Shown here piece after piece: positions 1-11,402 of a stretch of 64,000 nucleotides of DNA (position 1 is the stretch's first letter; every line of letters begins with the position of its first letter). Position numbers and translations under genes: made by a program. The notes under the pieces were generated by a model. That model worked only from the letters and a program-made list of their open reading frames with translations, did no database searches and had not been told where the DNA came from. Source of the DNA: Mansonella perstans (Eukaryota > Nematoda > Chromadorea > Rhabditida > Onchocercidae); the NCBI GenBank assembly GCA_037074765.1, contig JBAMDO010000017.1, positions 310,001 through 374,000 of the forward strand, read 5' to 3'.

Positions 1-3000
1 ATTAAATATATGAATATATTTGCACCTTTATTTTTACGTAATTTTTGTATTTGCTGCTCTAACGAGCTTTTTTTTATTACTTTTTGAACTTCTTCTTACG
101 AGAAAACTCGAGCTCGAAACTACTGGGGAATCCCAGCCTAACACAGGGAAATTGTAGCCGCGAATTTGGGGGAATTTTCTTCGCATTTCGTTAGATTTTT
201 TTTATGTCAAGAGGAATTGAATGCAGTATTCCTGGAAATTTCTTTTTGCTTTTGTGATATCTTTTGTGAAATTTGTGATAATTGGAATTCCATTAATTTA
301 ATTACATGTCATTGTACGAATATCTCATCTTTTTTGTCTTATTTCTTTTGCGCCACGGGAAAATATAAACTTCAACTTTCCCTAAGGCTTTAAAACTTCT
401 CTATTTTTCATGTCCCTATTTATTTTCGCCATTTCATTGATAATATTCAGTGTTTTATATGTTCTGCTATAATAATTGCTGATTATCATTTATATCCTGT
501 AAATAAACATCTATTTTTGCTCTATCTTATTAACATCTAATTTCTTTTGTGTACGGAAGAATATATACTTGGGCTCCCTATATTTTTCTTCCATCACACC
601 TGTCATCGTTTAAAATAGCAAGTTGCTAAGGGAGTTTTCTGATTTTTATTTTTAGAGGCACTTATTGTTTTTGATTATCACTTGCTATTTTTCCTAAGAA
701 ATCTGAAGAATGGAGTAACGGATTTAATCGATGTTATTACATTGACTATTCACAAAAACTCTTTTGGATTTATTGGAAATGAAAATTTATAATAAATCGG
801 TTATTAACAAAATAAGACGTTCTAAATTTACCTAGTTGACATCTTATTTGTTTCTTCCTTTCTTTCAGTTGCCATTTGTATCAAATAATAAAAGTTCCAA
901 AAAAAAACTTTTTTAAATTTATCGGAGATTAGATCCATCATTTGAAGATAACATATTCTGATAATTTTTAGCAGGCGATTTTCGTTGGGAATGAGCGACT
1001 GCATTTTCATCATTCTAGTTTCGAATTTCTAGATTATATATGTGACTAACTTAGGACAGAAATTATGTAATGGTGACAAAATAGATACAGGAATTATTTG
1101 AAATGCGAAATTGAAGAGAGTTGGATGAATTGTAAATGTTAAATAGCGGGTTTAGAAATTCCTTTTTGCAAATTTAAATTTATAATGCGATACTGAAGTC
1201 TAAAAAGGTTTTTCCTGCAACATCTTAGATTCTTTCTATGGTATAAATTAAATCATCCTTAACTGTTACTGTAGATACGCAGTGAAGGAAACACAACCTT
1301 TGAGAGTATCAGCTATTTACGCTACCAATGGCAATAAATGAAACCATTGAATTTTTCGTATTTCAAAATTACAGTGAAGAAAAGAAACAATCGATTGATT
1401 TATACCACAATCACCTTAACTGTTTATTTAAGCAGCATTGCAAAAAATTCAAAAAAAAAAATCTTGTTTTCTGATTTTTTTTTTTAATAAATGTAACTCT
1501 GCAAATAGTTTTGTACTATTTCAGAAATATGAATAAAAGTATGATGTCGCAATGATAGTGACATTTCTGCAAAAGTTTCGATGCCTTCTTTTGTTAACTT
1601 AAATACTCGTTTCAATCATCGATGTTCCATACGATAAATTGTGAATTTTTGTGCTAACTTTTAATTGTGACACTTGTAATCGTATACTAAACCTGATATT
1701 TTTGGATTTTACTTTTTCTAAATGACTAAATTTTATATCTTTTCCGTTTTGCATAGTATTTTTCGATTGTCAAAAAGAAAAAATTTCAGCATCTTGATTG
1801 TCGTTTATTATATTTAGCCTGTATTCTGATTCTGTATAACTATTTCCCAATTATTATTCTTTTGCATAACATATTCTCATCTATAACTTTAGAATTCTCC
1901 TGATTTAATACTCCGCTTTTATCACATTTTCTGTTTCTAGCTAAATTCCATAAGACAAATTAGTCACGAATATTGTTACTTCCATCCGATGAAAGTCATC
2001 TGATGTGAATTCCTATTATTTTTAAATCTGGCAATGCTAATTCATGTTGTGTTTAAGGTCTTGAAAATTACTGAATAATAAAATATCAATATATTAACTT
2101 TAGTCTGTGCATTTGATGACTTTCAGGTTTGATGAACGACGCTCAATTTTTAGAGTTTGAAGAAGAATGGGATTTTCAAAGTACTCTTTCGAACACTGAA
2201 TTAAAGAAAAGGAACGAGAAGCCTCAAACGAGAGGAAAAAAGCAGCGGGAGCCAATAACACTTTTTTAACCTCTTCATTCCAGAACACAGTTTAAATTTC
2301 AATGGAAACATTCACCTTCGGCTTATCATTAACACAAACTGTATTAGTGTTTGACAATCATTTTAAATTATCACCGTTATCAGTAGAGCAGGCGAGGTAT
2401 TACTCTCTTTATGTAGCTTTTTCATTCCATTCTAAAAATTGATCTTTATATGCTTTGAAAAAAATTCACTATTTATGAATTTGCCTTTTTTCCTTCTGCA
2501 ATTTCGAAATAAAATCTATGTTTAAAAAATGGATAACTTGCGAATCATATTTCACTCTGAAATTTAAATCTAGCACCAGAGGTCATGTATTTTACACCAA
2601 ATTCAAAATTCTCCATCCAAAAGATTCCGAAAACTAACAGTTAATAAATCGTTGTACCATACAGTTATGCAACATTCTATCAAATAACAACTGAATTCTT
2701 TTTGGATTTGTTACGAAAATGTGTATGAAAATAATTATTTTTAAATAAACATATAATAAGCACAGTGCAGTTCATTTCAATTCATTTTATTCTTTCGGTA
2801 TAATTGTGGCATCGTTTCATTGCAAGTCTTCGCTCCTTTAAGTCTGATGATTGTAATATTTCCTCAGTTTAATGACAAAAAACAAAGTGTAAAATACTTG
2901 GCCTGCAGTAGGCCAACCGGTTTGGAATTTACAAATAAGTAGCACTTATTTCAATCCATACTGTGTAATAAATTACTTGACTAATAATATAGATTTATTT

Positions 3001-3042
3001 AAATGGTTTTAAGGTTATTAATATTTATTTAACAAAGAAACG
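1..3042. other. Intergenic, no gene recognised
   Basis: AT-rich sequence with frequent stops in all frames. The few open frames of 60-75 codons have no family resemblance, no coding-like composition and no convincing flanking splice sites. I see no tandem repeat or recognisable mobile element. It may contain the promoter of the gene starting at 3043. Confidence 0.6.
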
Positions 3043-3855
3043 ATGATCCCACCAATGCGGGAAAATGAAGCAATTGAAATGTCGAATTATAACGATATTA
3101 CCAATGCTTCAATCAGGTAAACAGGTGAAACTTATTTTCAGTACTAATAAAATGGTTTTTCAGCAACTTGTCTACCTATATCCTTCCGGATTGCTATTTA
3201 GATTTACTCTCCGTTAGAGTTATTGTGTTTCTCACAAATTGATTACTTTTCGAGTTTTCATTTGAGAATTACCACATTGAAATTTTCATCGATTTAGAGA
3301 ATTTCCGAATATTTTTGCAGCTTCGCAGAAATTTATAATGATTCGTTAGCTCTAAAGTTTAAAATTTGGTGGTGGAATTTGACGAAAAGACAACGAAGGT
3401 TTCACGTCATCTTACTGCTGATCTTCGTTTTATTATTTGCAATCATTATTTCAACTTTTTTCATGCGACAGGCACTCGATAATTCAAATCAGTGAGTGTA
3501 CTGTTGAAGTATTAAGCTGTTGAATTTTCCAGTTTTAAATCTCAATTTTTTCCGCTTTTCAATCTTTATATGACAGTTTTATCAACTTTTTTCTTAAATT
3601 ATTGTAATTTGATAAAAATTTTTATTAATCTCATAAGTCAGGAAGGTAATAAGTAATTTGATTTTTTTTTTAAATGTTTGAAAGGAACATAAAACGTAAT
3701 TTCACGTGAAGGGAATACTTTTTCATCCTGATGAATTAATAATTATTAATGATGAATGATTACAGGACTTCAGCCACTACGTACACAGCAACAACAACAA
3801 CAGCAACAACAACAACAACAACAGCAACAACAACAATAACAACAGCAACAACAAT

Positions 3856-3926
<71 letters not shown>

Positions 3927-4345
3927 CGATAACTCCATCTTCCATAACAGTCTCACCATCCATGTCAACAATTTTGGCAAACACGTCTGTTGCTGCACCC
4001 ACAATGTAAATCTCGAGTATTTTTTCACTCGGTACAAGCTAATCATTCACTGTCCTTTTAGTACAAGTCATCAACCATTCAATTTTATTTCAGACGCATT
4101 ACTGCTCTCGTATTAAACGCAATACTGTTTGCGAAATTGCATACATTTTCTGCAGTTTCTTCGAAGTATTTTCATGTTTATTTCCTTTAAGGACCTCTAC
4201 ATTGATGACTTCGTTGCTGATGACGACTTCGATAACTCCGATCCATTCTCAGTTATCGGTTTTGAAAAAAAATTTATCGACAATGGTGCTGACAGTATCG
4301 CCTACAAAACCGATGCATTCATTAAAAATGGCAAAACATCCGTGA
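3043..4345 (+). CDS. Type II membrane protein with polythreonine mucin-like ectodomain
   Basis: Four exons, 3043-3116, 3321-3491, 3766-4005 and 4192-4345, join in frame with GT/AG introns to give 212 residues. A charged cytoplasmic N-terminus of about 53 residues ends in basic TKRQRR. It is followed by a single hydrophobic segment at about residues 54-73 with no signal peptide, which predicts a type II orientation. The outside part opens with an N-glycosylation sequon (NQT, residues 81-83). A run of some 60 nearly pure threonines with scattered Ala and Ile follows, then a Ser/Thr/Pro-rich tail continued by the last exon. Such a stalk would be heavily O-glycosylated; this is inference from composition. 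No catalytic domain follows, so it is a short mucin-like surface protein and not a type II protease or glycosyltransferase. I do not recognise an ortholog. The ACA run is a trinucleotide microsatellite and probably varies in length between individuals. Confidence 0.7.
3779..3927. repeat. (CAA)n/(ACA)n trinucleotide microsatellite inside exon 3
   Basis: Almost uninterrupted CAA units over about 150 bases, with a few GCA and ATA variants clustered at the 5' end. It lies in the ACA (Thr) frame of the membrane-protein gene. The complementary strand gives open polyvaline and polyleucine frames, which are by-products of the repeat. Confidence 0.95.
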
Positions 4346-4962
4346 TATAAATGACATTTCTATAGTTATCAAATCATCAAAAAAGAAATAAAAGTTACTT
4401 TCAATTGGCATCATCGTAAGTTTTCTGATTAAAACATGTAGGATCTATTGAAAGCTATTCTCTCTTATTCCGTAGATTTCTTCGTGCTTATCAAATTCCT
4501 TTCGGAACTCAATTTTGCATTAGCTTAAACTTCCAGTTTTCCAAATGCCTTGTAAATTATTGCTGGACAACCAATAATAAAATTCACTGCCATTATCAAA
4601 TGAATTCTTTTTCAGTTCAGCTTGATTATCATCCAAAGCTAACTGAAAAAATGCATAAATTAGAGTCCAATTAAAAAACAAAACTATAATTCTGTGGACA
4701 ACTTGTATAACTTTGTATAACTCGTTGAATTTCTTAAGATTTCTTCCCCAGAATGATGCCCAAAATTACTATCATATATAGAGGGCTTTCTTTCAGCAAA
4801 TCTCGCTAGAATTGGCTAGTTAGAATAGCTTTCTCAATAAGCCTGGAATACAATGAAATAAATCAATTGTACCTTATGAATTTCAATTAATGAAAAACTT
4901 ATAACATCTTAGACAATGATCATTAACTGTCGAAGCACATAGCTATTGGACATCTTTAGGCT
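4346..4962. other. Intergenic, convergent gene ends
   Basis: No open frame or splice-site pair worth modelling. It separates the 3' end of the mucin-like gene (+) from the 3' end of the zinc-finger ORF (-). Confidence 0.5.
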
Positions 4963-5307
4963 TCAAATAAGAGATATCGCGGATTCTGATTCTCTCCATT
5001 CACCAGTATGCCACATCCAATGTTTCTTGAGAAGTTGTCGAGTACCAAATTGTTTACCACACTGTATACACGTATGAGGTTGCTCACCACTATGTATACG
5101 CATATGCGTACTTAGTTCACGTTTTATTGCAAAAGTGACGTGACATTCGTCACACTCGTATTGCGGCTTATCACGATGTGTATTGTCAAATTCTTTCCTC
5201 ATAAATGTTAATGTTGAGCTTCTCTGACCGATACACAAATTTAATGCACTGAATGCAGAAAGGATTTCGGCATTCATTTCCCCCGGTGTTTTGAAAATAT
5301 ATGTCAT
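4963..5307 (-). CDS. Small two-finger C2H2 zinc-finger protein
   Basis: A single open frame of 114 residues. It contains two classical C2H2 fingers in tandem. Finger 1 uses C52, C55, H68 and H72; finger 2 uses C80, C83, H96 and H100. They are joined by the Krueppel-type linker SGEQPHT, close to the consensus TGEKPY. The linker variant HRDKPQYEC precedes finger 1, suggesting an upstream finger that has been lost or lies in an unrecognised exon. Two fingers in tandem imply DNA binding in the nucleus. A possible splice acceptor (AACCAG) sits just upstream of the first ATG, so the ORF may be the terminal exon of a longer gene. The C-terminus after finger 2 is only about 14 residues. The family is clear; the exact identity is not. 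Confidence 0.7.
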   Translation of the reverse strand: MTYIFKTPGEMNAEILSAFSALNLCIGQRSSTLTFMRKEFDNTHRDKPQYECDECHVTFAIKRELSTHMRIHSGEQPHTCIQCGKQFGTRQLLKKHWMWHTGEWRESESAISLI

Positions 5308-6517
5308 TGTCCTGGTTTGATTTGATAGCTTATCAGATTATCATCAGTTTGGGGATAAATATTGCGAACAGATAATGTATGCTAATTAATACAGCTAATA
5401 GCGCATCATACCGTGATAAAACCAATGTACTTGTCAATTGTAGTGTAAAAACGAATTGGAGGAAACGTATCAACATAACATAGCAACTTCCATAATACTT
5501 AACAAGTCTTCTGTGGCAGAATCTTGTGATCACTTTCATTTCGAAAATTGCTGCTATCTACCCAAATTAAGCCATTAATTCTATTGTTTTTCAACTGAAC
5601 TTTGCCACTTTCTTAGCGTTCCTCTTGATTCTTTCCACATTCACAAAACCATACGAAGGATAAAAGCTTTTATTCATACATTGGCAGATAAAAATATCAA
5701 ATTAAATCAAAAACTTTGGCAGATAAATCAAAAATTTTCAGTTTTACAGCTGTTACGGTTTATTTCCTATTTTATTTGTCGTGAGAGATTGTACCTTCAT
5801 TTTCAAAAATTTCATACACAAAATTTCCTTTGTTTCCTTTGTAAGAGATATTTAATTTTTAAAAAATCAGCACTGCTTCGAAATACAGACCAATGAAAAG
5901 ATTTCTTTTTGATTCAAAATTAAAATAAAAAACAACCCGTATTATCAAATAGACAAGTAAATTTCAAATCATTCTGAATTTCAAGTTCTGTACATCTTCC
6001 AATTTTGCAACAAGCAAACGCAAAGATTTATGGAAAAATGATGACAAGGGAAAAACAGTTATGCACTAAAACTTGCTGTTCTAAGATCTCATTAAAAACT
6101 GAAACTTTGCGATTTTTTTTTGTAGACTTCTTTTCTTCTTTAACTCCTCTAATTAATAGAACTTGAAAAAATGCATCAAGTGTATAAGCAACTGAGAGTT
6201 AAAATTCGTCAGTGCCTTCATACTAGTTCTTATAACAACAAGAAAAACAAAAACTATAACACTTGAAACAAATGAAGATGGAGATATTTCAATATCAGTT
6301 TTATGTAATATTTCAGTTTAGAAAAAGATGACTGAAGTTAGAGAGACAGTACAATACGAATTTCTCAAGGAATCATGTTTAAAAGTTGAACAGATAAATT
6401 CTGAGTAGAATTTTTCATTTCTATTTAATCTAAAATTCCGACTGTTGTAATTTTGAAACAATCTTGCTGTAAAAAAAAATATTTCCAGGATAAAAATAAA
6501 ATAATAGCCGCCACTCG
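5308..6517. other. Intergenic, no gene recognised
   Basis: Short open frames on both strands (for example 5333-5539 and 5681-5896) show no motif or splice support. This stretch contains whatever promoter serves the zinc-finger ORF and the 3' flank of the CSA-like gene. Confidence 0.5.
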
Positions 6518-9500
6518 TTACAAATAACTAGGACCTGGTGTCCCTTCGTCATCGCTCCAGTCATCTTCTTGTAATCTGGAAACTTTTTCTAGCTGTTGAT
6601 CTGGCAGCTGCTCATCCATATCTGGACTCCAGATGTGTATCATACGGTCGTTTCCCGAACTGATAACCTGGATATGAAGAGAGAAAATTAGCTATAGCTA
6701 TTAGCAAAAACTGAAGACTTAACTTCTTTCTGTTAAGTCTTGCAACTTTGAAACTGTTTCATAAAATCTGATTTTTATAAAAGCCATCAGAAAAATTTCA
6801 AGTTTTCCCCAGGTTGAAAAAAAACAGATTACTGCCATGTCTAACCTGATTATATTTTTGGCGATATATACATGCGTTCACTTTTTGAAAGTGGCCCATA
6901 AGAAGGCAGTGAAAGTTCTCGTGATTCTTCTTATCCAGAGTTAAAACAAGAACCTCGTTGCCCACAGGTATGCAAGTTCGTAACACTCCATCGTCCGAAC
7001 AAATGTCGAAATGAATGGATGGCCCGATTCTAGTGGCATGTTTCTCGGCTAGCTAGAAAAAAATGCAAACTAACGAAAGAAAATCTCTGTTTAACGGAAA
7101 GTTGAAAATTTGCTGCAACACTAACTATTGTTAATATTTCGGAAATTACAGGTTTTTTGGAAAATTTTGCGAGGTTTCGATCTGATCATTTTTTCTCAAT
7201 AAGGTGTTATAAAAAGCAATTGAAAAGATAATTTTAAAATATGTTCTAATTTTGAAAAATCAAAAAATACCGAAACATGGTCGATTATTTCCATCGTATG
7301 AGCCCTCCGAATAGTAAAAGTATGATTCAGTGACAATGAAACCAGGTACAAGCCATCTTTTGAAAATCTTAAACCGCTAATACATTCAGCACCGGAATGT
7401 TTGGAGTCACATGAAAATCGACGACAAGGCGCCACGGTCATTAACTGGCTTCTCGAGCTTCTGCAAATGACTGAATGGAACATTAAAACATCTAAAGTGT
7501 ATAAATACATTAACCTGTAACAATGTTTATGGAAAGATTGCGATCATGCTTATATGTTATAAATGCCTATCAGTTGGGAGATCGTCTAGAAAGTGAGTGA
7601 GAGAAGATTCAAGACGTATTATTACTCAAAAGCAGATGTCATTGAATATGTTGAAACAAAAATGATATCAAAATCAAAAATTTCGAAGTAAATTTTATAA
7701 AAATATTGAAAAAAACTGAGAAGTTCAATTTTTTACCTGACGTCCCATACCGTAATATTTCCACTAGTAGAGCCGCTAGTTAAAATGTTCCCGTTTTCTA
7801 AAGACCACCTCACCGATGAAACTCGCTCATCTCGCCATCTCAAATTATGTGATGAGTCACCGACTCTGAAAAAAATAAAACTGTTGTCACTGAATCAGAA
7901 ATGAAGAATATTATGAAAAGATCAAAGGCGCTGAAATTATTATCATGAAATTAGCAACAATAACTATAACCAAAACTTATGACTGTGCAACAGGAATACT
8001 ACAAAAAATTTTTTTATAATTCTGAAATTATAAAGAAAAGAATTAACTGCTTTATGACTTCAATATAAATGGTTATTTCAGTAACTGAAACAATTTTTAT
8101 GGTTTCAAAAATAATAATATTAAACACTTAAAGGGCCATAGTAAAATGAACTACCACGAATATATGTTAAACCTACCTGGGATCGATAAGAATGATATTT
8201 GAGGTTAAATTTGCTATGGCTATCAGTGGATTTCGTATGAAAGCATTGCACCAATGCATTTCTATTATTTCATCATCGAAAAAATATTCATCTACGACTT
8301 CAGCTTTATTAGCGTCCCACAGCTGAAGTAAATTATTGATATAGTACTGAAAATTGAAAAGTGAAAAATTAATATGAATTTTGGTTTTAGACTGGAATTA
8401 AAAATCATTTTATATTGAATCCATTGTGAATAATTCATTAATCACTGTTTCCTACAAAAAGTGAATATTACGCCATGCTCTTTTATCGTTTTATTAGTCC
8501 CTCAGTTAAAGTCAGTTAAGACCAAGACCGTTAGCAACAGTTATCCTTTGACTTTTCAAGTTATTTAGAATACAGATTAAATTCTGTATCTAACTTGTGT
8601 TTGTTTCTGTAACAAGCTTTACACTTGCAAAATGAAGGAATATGAATATACACAAATAGAAACTCTTTCAAACTGGATCTGTAAAAGAAAAAAAGGCTGT
8701 GAATCAGTTTCAAAATTTGCAGTGAACTGAACAGAAACAAATTACATTTAGTCAGCCATAATTTACTTGAGTAAACTTTAGAAAAAAAAAAGTTAAAAAC
8801 TGGCCTTCACTGTTCCAACCCTATCCGATGATATAAATGTGCTTGTGTCCTGAGGATACCACTGACAGCATGTTATCAACGACCCATGCGAACTATAAAA
8901 GAAACGAAAGAAAAGTCTCTAAAAAGAAAAAGAAATCATCAAAATAAAGGTTATTTTCATAAAGTAAACGGACCATGCTGCGTGATATGCAGTAACGGTA
9001 TGCTCTACTCGATCTTGACTATCAGCAGCGAATGGCCTTTCCAAGTCCACGATTGATATTTCACCGCGTGCTGCACCACATAACAAACTACAAATTTACT
9101 TCTTACATTCAAAATGTATTTTATCCCATATTCATCACTTTAACACAGAAAAATTTTCGAACAAAGCATTTGATCAAAAAACTTACCTTATATTATAGCT
9201 TAATCTCATTTGCAATTAAATTTATCTGGCTCATCTAAAAAACATTGTCAAAAATATAGTTCGAGGGACGAAGTGGAACAACTGACGGTAATGCTTGAAA
9301 AGAATGCTGAAGATGTATACAAAAAATTGATTTTTTACATCTAATTTAAAACGCCTGAAAAAATGGGTTTTTGAATGAAAAAAAAGATTTGGGATACTTA
9401 CTATCGGTTATCAACAGGATCCATGTCCATGCTATGAACTCCCGATGCTAATGATGAGGTAAATGGTATTTGTTGTCGCCAGCTGATTCTAAACATTAAT

Positions 9501-10379
9501 AAAATGTTAAAGATGTCAAATTTTTGTTTGAAATATACTTTAAGCTGTTCTCGAAAAATTTAAAGTGAATGAACTTGCAATACATTAAGAAAATTAGATA
9601 CTATGATTACCTCAGGTATTTCATTCTTTTTTCGATTACGTGTTGTTGAAGATCGCACTTAAGTAATCCTGGACGAGCGCTTTTACCCATTATATTATGC
9701 CATAAGAAATAACGTGGTGAAAGACTTGAACCAGGGATATTTTCTAAATTATGTTCAAAGTAAATGAATGATAAGATACAATCATTACATATAGTTTCTA
9801 CCAAAAATTACAACATTACAATGCTTTTTGTTCTCAAAAATATTAGCCATTGCTATATAAATTGTGTTAAACATTATGATTCTTTTTCAATATCACAATA
9901 TTTCAGCAGTAATATTATGCTATTATCAGATTATCAGATCGAAGTAATCTAGATCAAAGCTGTTATCAGATCATCAAAGTAACTTTGTCTCAAGAAGTTT
10001 CAAAAATGAACCACTGTGTCGTATATGTCGTACGCTATTTTGTATGATAATATTGTTATGGTTCCTGAGATCATATGGCGTTGATCGTAAATGTGATAAG
10101 CGTTTTCTTCGATGGTGCTGAAATTCCGAAATTTGATCAAATATTTGTTTTGCATGACAGTTTATCAGCACTCATTTCAATGATTGTGATGATGTAGAAT
10201 CTATCGAAAGAAAAAGTTAAAGCATTTCGTACAATAATGTGCAAAGTTAAACTTCTCGTTAATTTTACTTGTGATAATTAATTCCTCGGTATAAATGTAA
10301 GAAATTGGTAAAAAAGTTTATTACCTTGCTGGAGATCATAGATGCTTCGTTGTATTTTGTACAAGTCGATTCTGAACAT
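6518..10379 (-). CDS. csa-1: ERCC8/CSA-like WD40 protein (transcription-coupled repair)
   Basis: Ten exons join in frame to 438 residues: 10379-10325, 9743-9611, 9488-9402, 9087-8974, 8892-8811, 8346-8177, 7865-7737, 7460-7271, 7052-6846 and 6667-6518. Human ERCC8 has 396. The order of recognisable blocks follows ERCC8: a basic N-terminal helix, then HSMDMDPVDNRYLLCG, then CCQWYPQDTSTFISSD (human VQWYPHDTGMFTSS), LQLWDANKAEVVDEYFF, the blade with VRWSLENGNILTSGS and TVWDVR, ISGLRFSKDGLYLVS, and finally SSGNDRMIHIWSPD. The acidic tail DDWSDDEG resembles the human ending. In other animals CSA is the substrate receptor of a DDB1-CUL4 ubiquitin ligase recruited to stalled RNA polymerase II. The N-terminal helix is the expected DDB1-binding element. 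Intron phases agree at every junction. The exon 4 donor (GTCCGT) and the exon 5 donor (GTGAAG) are weak. Confidence 0.85.
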
Positions 10380-11071
10380 TCGTTTTTCCTCCACGTTTCT
10401 ATGTTTCTCTCATATAAATGCCAAAACATTTAACATTGCTAAAATCTATTTCATATTTATTTTAAAAGTAAATAAAAATCCACACAATGACTACATCAAA
10501 ATTTGACCTATGACATTGCTAGAACTCCTCCGAACCTCTAAAGGTCAACTGGCGAAAAATGTAAATATCAAACTCCTTCTGCACTTCGCTACTCATTATC
10601 ATTCTCTGTCATTCATAATCTCATATATTTCTGTTTGTCTGAAATTTCTTTTTTTCTTCTATTCTTTAACCGTTGCTTGCGCTATAATTCTTTTCAAATT
10701 AATTTCAAAAATTTAATTTAATTTCAGTAACATATTCTGGGAGATTTTTCCATCATATTTCAATAGGATACACAATGATTCGGGAAAATTTTTTTTTGTA
10801 AAAGTACGTTTGAAATAACTTTACCTTTACCATATACCCTTTACAGTTTATAATTTCGATTAACAATGAAAATATGAAATGGTTGAAAAAAAAAGAATAG
10901 GAAACGAAGGAATTCATGTAACTTTGACCTTATCAAAGCTTTTGTAAACAGAAATGACCTGTAAATAGATCTTAGAATGCTTAGCTTCCTCCTCAAAATG
11001 ATCGTTCTGTTGCATAAGATATCAGCATAGCCAAGTCAGATATGGCGCGATGCAGTTTCTCTCAGTTCTTT
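10380..11071. other. Intergenic, upstream of the CSA-like gene
   Basis: Non-coding; likely holds the CSA promoter. Its right edge is the left boundary of the duplicated segment A. Confidence 0.5.
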
Positions 11072-11128
11072 TCAATAATCAACGGTGTGGAACAAAGTTG
11101 TTTTTCACTCTCTTCACAGTTTTCAAAG

Positions 11129-11402
11129 GAAGGTCATCAGGATGAAGCAGTCTTCACAACGAAGGTCATCAGGATGAAGCAGTCTTCACAACGAAGGTCA
11201 TCTGGATGAAGCAGTCTTCACACGAAGGTCATCTGGATGAAGCAGTCTTCACAACGAAGGTCATCAGGATGAAGCAGTCTTCACAACGAAGGTCATCAGG
11301 ATGAAGCAGTCTTCACAACGAAGGTCATCTGGATGAAGCAGTCTTCACAACGAAGGTCATCTGGATGAAGCAGTCTTCAAATAAAGGTCATCTGAATGAA
11401 GC
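11129..11402. repeat. 32-bp tandem repeat array (left copy)
   Basis: About nine head-to-tail units of 32 bp. Each holds GGTCATC(A/T)GGATG followed by the inverted repeat TGAAG-CAGT-CTTCA. One unit is a base shorter, and the last unit has decayed (AAATAAAGGTCATCTGAATG). The A/T alternation at one position distinguishes units and differs in order between the two copies of the array. Confidence 0.95.

Noticed and set aside
2100..2288. 62-codon frame on the minus strand
   Set aside because: No motif, no splice partners and composition like the surroundings.
3760..4046. Long open frames on the minus strand (polyvaline and polyleucine) over the CAA tract
   Set aside because: They are produced by the microsatellite itself. 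The plus-strand Thr frame is supported by three matching introns and a continuing Ser/Thr-rich exon.
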